Shown one piece after another: positions 60,663 through 64,000 of a stretch of DNA of 64,000 nucleotides. Every line of letters begins with the position of its first letter. Position 1 is the stretch's first letter. The position numbers were made by a program, and so were the translations under genes. Under the pieces are notes generated by a model. The model worked only from the letters and a program-made list of their open reading frames with translations. It searched no databases and was not told the origin of the DNA. The DNA is from HGW-17 sp964516435 (GTDB taxonomy: Bacteria > Myxococcota_A > Polyangia > HGW-17), in assembly GCA_964516435.1 (NCBI GenBank), contig CAZEZP010000051.1, positions 1 through 64,000 on the forward strand. Reading direction: 5' to 3'.

Positions 60663-60688
60663 TGCGGGATACCCGCACAAAGTATAAT
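60663..60688. promoter_or_regulatory. Divergent control region: inverted repeat plus TATAAT
   Basis: TGCGGG-ATA-CCCGCA (60663-60677) is a perfect 6-bp-arm inverted repeat, followed on the plus strand by TATAAT (60683-60688). Read on the minus strand the same place gives TATACT. Neither strand has a good -35 at 17 bp, so an activator bound at the repeat may drive one or both lipoprotein genes. Confidence 0.42.
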
Positions 60689-60791
60689 CGGGCCTGCTGC
60701 AAATGCCATGAAAAAGTCAAGAAAAAAGCTGTACTTCGCACGGATTTCGGGATTCAATGGAGCCCTTCCCCGTTTCCAAATGGAGGTTCAC

Positions 60792-62021
60792 ATGAAAACG
60801 TGGTTGATTCTATCCCTGTCGCTGTCCCTGTTCGCCTGCAACAAGAAGAAGGAAGAAAAACCTCAAGACAAGCCGGCCAAGGTCGAGCCGGCCAAACCCG
60901 CCGAACCGGCCCTTGTGGAAGCCAAGGGAGTCAAGCCGGAAGACGAGAAGGTGGAGTGCAATTCCACTTCCTGCACCGTGTCGGTGATCACCAAGGCGGT
61001 GAAAACAGAAATCGAAAAGCAGAAGGATTACCAGGAACTCACCGTCATCTTCCGGGAAGGCACCGGAAACGAATTCTTCAAGACGGTGGCCAACCTGCCG
61101 TGGCTTCGCCGGCTGGACATCTCCCGCACGTCCGTGGACACGCTCGCCCCGCTGGAAAAACTCGAGAAACTCGAGGAACTGCGCGCCTCCTCCCTGAAGT
61201 GGGACGACAACAAGGACCGCACGAAGCGCCTGGACATCAGCGCGCTCAAGGGGCTCAGGAAACTGAAGAAACTGGACTTCTACGGCACCCCCGTAGCCAA
61301 GTGGGAAGTGCTCGCGGATGCCACCGACCTGGTGGAACTGAACTTCTACATGAGCGAGGTGGAAAACATCGATTTCGCCAAAAAGTTGGTGAACCTGGAG
61401 TTGTTCGATCTGTACGCCTGCCCCGTGAAGGATCTCTCGCCCCTGGAAGGTCTCACGAAACTGCGCAAACTCAACCTGTACATGGGCAAGGCCGAGGATT
61501 TCTCGGTGCTCTCCAAGCTCACCCGACTGGAGGAAATCTGGCTGCAGTTCACCAGTTTCTCGGACCTGAACCTGCTCGCCGGCGCCACGAAGATGAAGCG
61601 CCTGTACCTGTCGTGGCTCAAGGGCAAGCTCACCGACATCTCGGCCGTGAAGAACTTCCCCGAACTGGAGAGTTTTTCCGCGTCGGATACGCCCATCGAG
61701 AAAATCGACGGGATTTCCGCATGCAAGAAACTCGCGAGCCTGGACCTCTCGGGCACGAAAATCAAGGACATCAAGGCGCTGGACGGACTGACCGAGTTGT
61801 CGAGCGTGAGCCTGGCCAAGACGGAAGTGAAGGACCTCGCCCCCCTGGCCAAGTCCGTGAACCTGTGGTCGCTGGACATCTCCGGCACCAAGGTGAAGTC
61901 CCTGGCGCCGCTGAAGAACTGCACGAAGCTCAGTTCCATCACCGTTTCCAAGGGATTTCCCAAGGGCGAAATCGAGAAACTCAAGAAAAACAATCCCAAA
62001 CTGCGGGTGAACGAGCGCTAG
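60792..62021 (+). CDS. Leucine-rich-repeat lipoprotein
   Basis: The 409-residue product has a lipoprotein signal ending LFAC (C16) and a Lys/Pro/Glu-rich linker to about 60. An internalin-like array of leucine-rich repeats follows (about 100-400). The repeat theme LxxLxxLxLSGTxIKDIxxLxxL is seen in LVELNFYMSEVENIDF, LRKLNLYMGKAEDFSVLSKL and LASLDLSGTKIKDIKAL. The curved solenoid should bind a protein at the surface. GGAGGT lies 6 nt before the ATG at 60792. It is divergent from the TSP3/vWA lipoprotein gene. The 128 bp after it lead into trkA. Confidence 0.9.
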   Translation: MKTWLILSLSLSLFACNKKKEEKPQDKPAKVEPAKPAEPALVEAKGVKPEDEKVECNSTSCTVSVITKAVKTEIEKQKDYQELTVIFREGTGNEFFKTVANLPWLRRLDISRTSVDTLAPLEKLEKLEELRASSLKWDDNKDRTKRLDISALKGLRKLKKLDFYGTPVAKWEVLADATDLVELNFYMSEVENIDFAKKLVNLELFDLYACPVKDLSPLEGLTKLRKLNLYMGKAEDFSVLSKLTRLEEIWLQFTSFSDLNLLAGATKMKRLYLSWLKGKLTDISAVKNFPELESFSASDTPIEKIDGISACKKLASLDLSGTKIKDIKALDGLTELSSVSLAKTEVKDLAPLAKSVNLWSLDISGTKVKSLAPLKNCTKLSSITVSKGFPKGEIEKLKKNNPKLRVNER

Positions 62022-62075
62022 CCGCCCCGGCGCCGCAAAACTGCGAGTTTCGCCCCATATCGCTTTTTCCCAAAA

Positions 62076-62084
62076 TGTGATAAA
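62076..62084 (+). promoter_or_regulatory. Extended -10-like element upstream of trkA
   Basis: TGTGATAAA lies 66 bp before the trkA start, with no clear -35. Between it and the start is a GC-rich hairpin (about 62113-62136) just ahead of the AAGGAG ribosome site, which could reduce translation. Confidence 0.28.
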
Positions 62085-62149
62085 GGTGCCCCACCCGTTT
62101 CGGCCGGGAGGTCGCCGCCGCCGGCGGGTGGCGGCAAGGAGATGGTGTC

Positions 62150-63493
62150 ATGCGCATCGTGATCATGGGCGGCGGACAAGTGGGCGAACAGTTGGCCCGG
62201 GTGCTCACGCAGGACACGCTGGACGTGGTGCTCATCGAGCAGGACGAGGACCGGGCGCGCACGCTCGAGGACATCCTCGACATCCAGGTGGTGACCGGTT
62301 CCGGTGTCTCCGTCCAGTTGCTGCGCCGCTGCGGAATCGCCGAGACGGACCTGTTCATCTCGGCCAGCGGCAACGACGAGGCCAATCTGGTGGGCGCATC
62401 CCTGGCCAAGAAACTGGGCGCCAAGAAAGCCATCGCCCGCATCGGCAGCGTGGAATATTTCAAGGACGCCGTGGAACTGGCCGGTGCCTTCCACGTGGAT
62501 CAGATCCTCTCCCCCCAGGAACTGACGGCCAGTTACGCCATGGAATATCTCAAAAGCCCGGGCAGCGTTTCCCTGGACGTCTTCCTCGATGGACAGGTGT
62601 ACGCCCGCACCTACACGATCGGCAGCGATTCGCCCCTGGTGGACAAGGCCCTCGTGGACACGAAGGGCATTTTGCCCGAACACGTCCTGGTGGCACTCAT
62701 CCGGCGCGAAAGCCAGAGCATCATTCCCGGCGGCGGCGACGTCCTCCGGGAAAACGACGTGGTGACGTTCATAGGCAAATCGCAAAAATTCGAAAAACTG
62801 GAGAAGATGGTTTCCGCCAAGGCGGCCATCAAGGGGACCGTCACCATTGCCGGCGCGTCCTCGGTGGGGGTTTTCCTGGCGCAGAAACTCATCAACGGTG
62901 GGGTGTACAATGTCCGCCTCCTGGAGCGCAACGAAGCTCGTGCCCGGGAAGTGTCCGAAATCCTGAATCGGGAAGTCCTCGTGCTGGACGCCACCTCCCA
63001 GGACGCGCTCGCCGAGGCGCACCTGGAAGCATCGGCGGCCTTCGTCGCCGCCACGGACACCGACGACCGCAACATCCTGGCCGCGCTCATCGCGCGGGAA
63101 TTCGGCGTGCCGCTGCGGCTGGCGGTGGTGCGCCAGCAGGATCTCTCCCGCATCACCCGCCAGTTGGACATCAATCACATCCTGGTGCCGCGGGAAATTT
63201 TTGCCGACCGCGTACTGGAAACCATCCGCTCGAAGGAATGCCTGTTCCGGCGCGTCCTGGAAAGCGACCAGGCGGAAATCCTGGAATTCAAGGTCAAGGA
63301 GAACTCCGCCGTCGCCAATACGGTCATCCACCTGGCGGGATTCCCCAGGCAGAGCCTGGTGGCCGCCATCCACAACCGGACCAAGACGTTCATCGCCAAT
63401 GGCCAGGACATCATCCGGCCCGGGGACCGGGTGGTCGTGCTGGCCAAACGGGAAGTGGTTCCCGACGTCATCGACCTCTTCCGGGAACGATGA
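62150..63493 (+). CDS. trkA: Trk potassium uptake regulatory subunit TrkA
   Basis: TrkA is the cytoplasmic NAD(H)-binding subunit that gates the TrkH/TrkG K+ channel. The 447-residue protein has two full halves, each with an RCK_N Rossmann domain and an RCK_C domain. The first half has the GGGQVGEQLA loop (8-17), while the second loop is altered (GASSVG), as in many TrkA proteins. AAGGAG lies 8 nt before the ATG. The trkH-like gene follows 12 bp later, so the two form an operon. Confidence 0.95.
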   Translation: MRIVIMGGGQVGEQLARVLTQDTLDVVLIEQDEDRARTLEDILDIQVVTGSGVSVQLLRRCGIAETDLFISASGNDEANLVGASLAKKLGAKKAIARIGSVEYFKDAVELAGAFHVDQILSPQELTASYAMEYLKSPGSVSLDVFLDGQVYARTYTIGSDSPLVDKALVDTKGILPEHVLVALIRRESQSIIPGGGDVLRENDVVTFIGKSQKFEKLEKMVSAKAAIKGTVTIAGASSVGVFLAQKLINGGVYNVRLLERNEARAREVSEILNREVLVLDATSQDALAEAHLEASAAFVAATDTDDRNILAALIAREFGVPLRLAVVRQQDLSRITRQLDINHILVPREIFADRVLETIRSKECLFRRVLESDQAEILEFKVKENSAVANTVIHLAGFPRQSLVAAIHNRTKTFIANGQDIIRPGDRVVVLAKREVVPDVIDLFRER

Positions 63494-63505
63494 GGACTTC
63501 GCGCC

Positions 63506-64000
<495 letters not shown>

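Overview
The window is 64 kb of dense, high-GC bacterial chromosome holding about 50 protein genes. I see no tRNA, rRNA, insertion sequence, prophage or CRISPR array. The gene content suggests a Gram-negative, predatory- or social-type 'deltaproteobacterial' lineage such as Myxococcota or Bradymonadota. The markers are a Hanks-type Ser/Thr kinase beside a TPR/PEGA protein, a FrzS/AglZ-like pseudo-receiver coiled-coil protein, Cys-rich-repeat and thrombospondin-3-repeat lipoproteins, an IgGFc-binding-type lipoprotein, and a DUF4912 protein beside a GH57 branching enzyme. This placement is inferred from gene families; no marker-gene phylogeny was possible. At least 13 products carry lipoprotein signal peptides, so much of the window serves the cell envelope.

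Layout. 0.2-10 kb (minus strand): mfd, then three parvulin-type foldases in a row, a Bax-inhibitor-1-like membrane protein, an OmpA-domain lipoprotein and dnaJ, forming a repair and envelope-folding block. 10-14 kb: a TPR-like protein, an alpha/beta hydrolase and a PAS protein, then a divergent Cys-rich-repeat/CAP-domain lipoprotein. 14-22.5 kb (minus): Ser/Thr kinase, TPR-PEGA protein and M3 metallopeptidase lipoprotein, plus clpB and htpX (proteostasis). 22.7-25.3 kb: an unknown helical protein, a block of 41-bp tandem repeats, a degenerate histidinol-dehydrogenase-like protein and a small membrane protein. 25.5-33.1 kb (plus): a tightly coupled run of holB, ricT-like, HEAT-repeat, tatD, Ca/Na antiporter, prfB and LolC/E-like genes. 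33.3-39.0 kb (plus): pnp, plsB and an AmmeMemoRadiSam-type radical SAM enzyme.

39.3-42.0 kb (minus): an AT-richer operon of five small unknown lipoproteins. Four of them are two tandem copies of a two-gene module, and the fifth is frameshifted. 42.6-45.1 kb: FmdB zinc ribbon, CDP-alcohol phosphatidyltransferase and an FAD dehydrogenase. 45.3-47.1 kb: two paralogous metallo-beta-lactamase-fold hydrolases. 47.2-54.0 kb: two large surface lipoproteins, the pseudo-receiver coiled-coil protein and a small membrane protein. 54.2-58.4 kb (plus): Rho_N-DUF4912, GH57 branching enzyme and L,D-transpeptidase. 58.5-62.0 kb: divergent TSP3/vWA and leucine-rich-repeat lipoproteins. 62.1-64.0 kb: trkA and the start of trkH (potassium uptake), cut by the window edge.

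The best candidates for undescribed biology are the duplicated lipoprotein module (39.3-42.0 kb), the HisD-like protein without its metal-binding residues and its membrane partner (23.7-25.3 kb), and the pseudo-receiver protein with an internal 132-bp duplication (51.2-53.5 kb).
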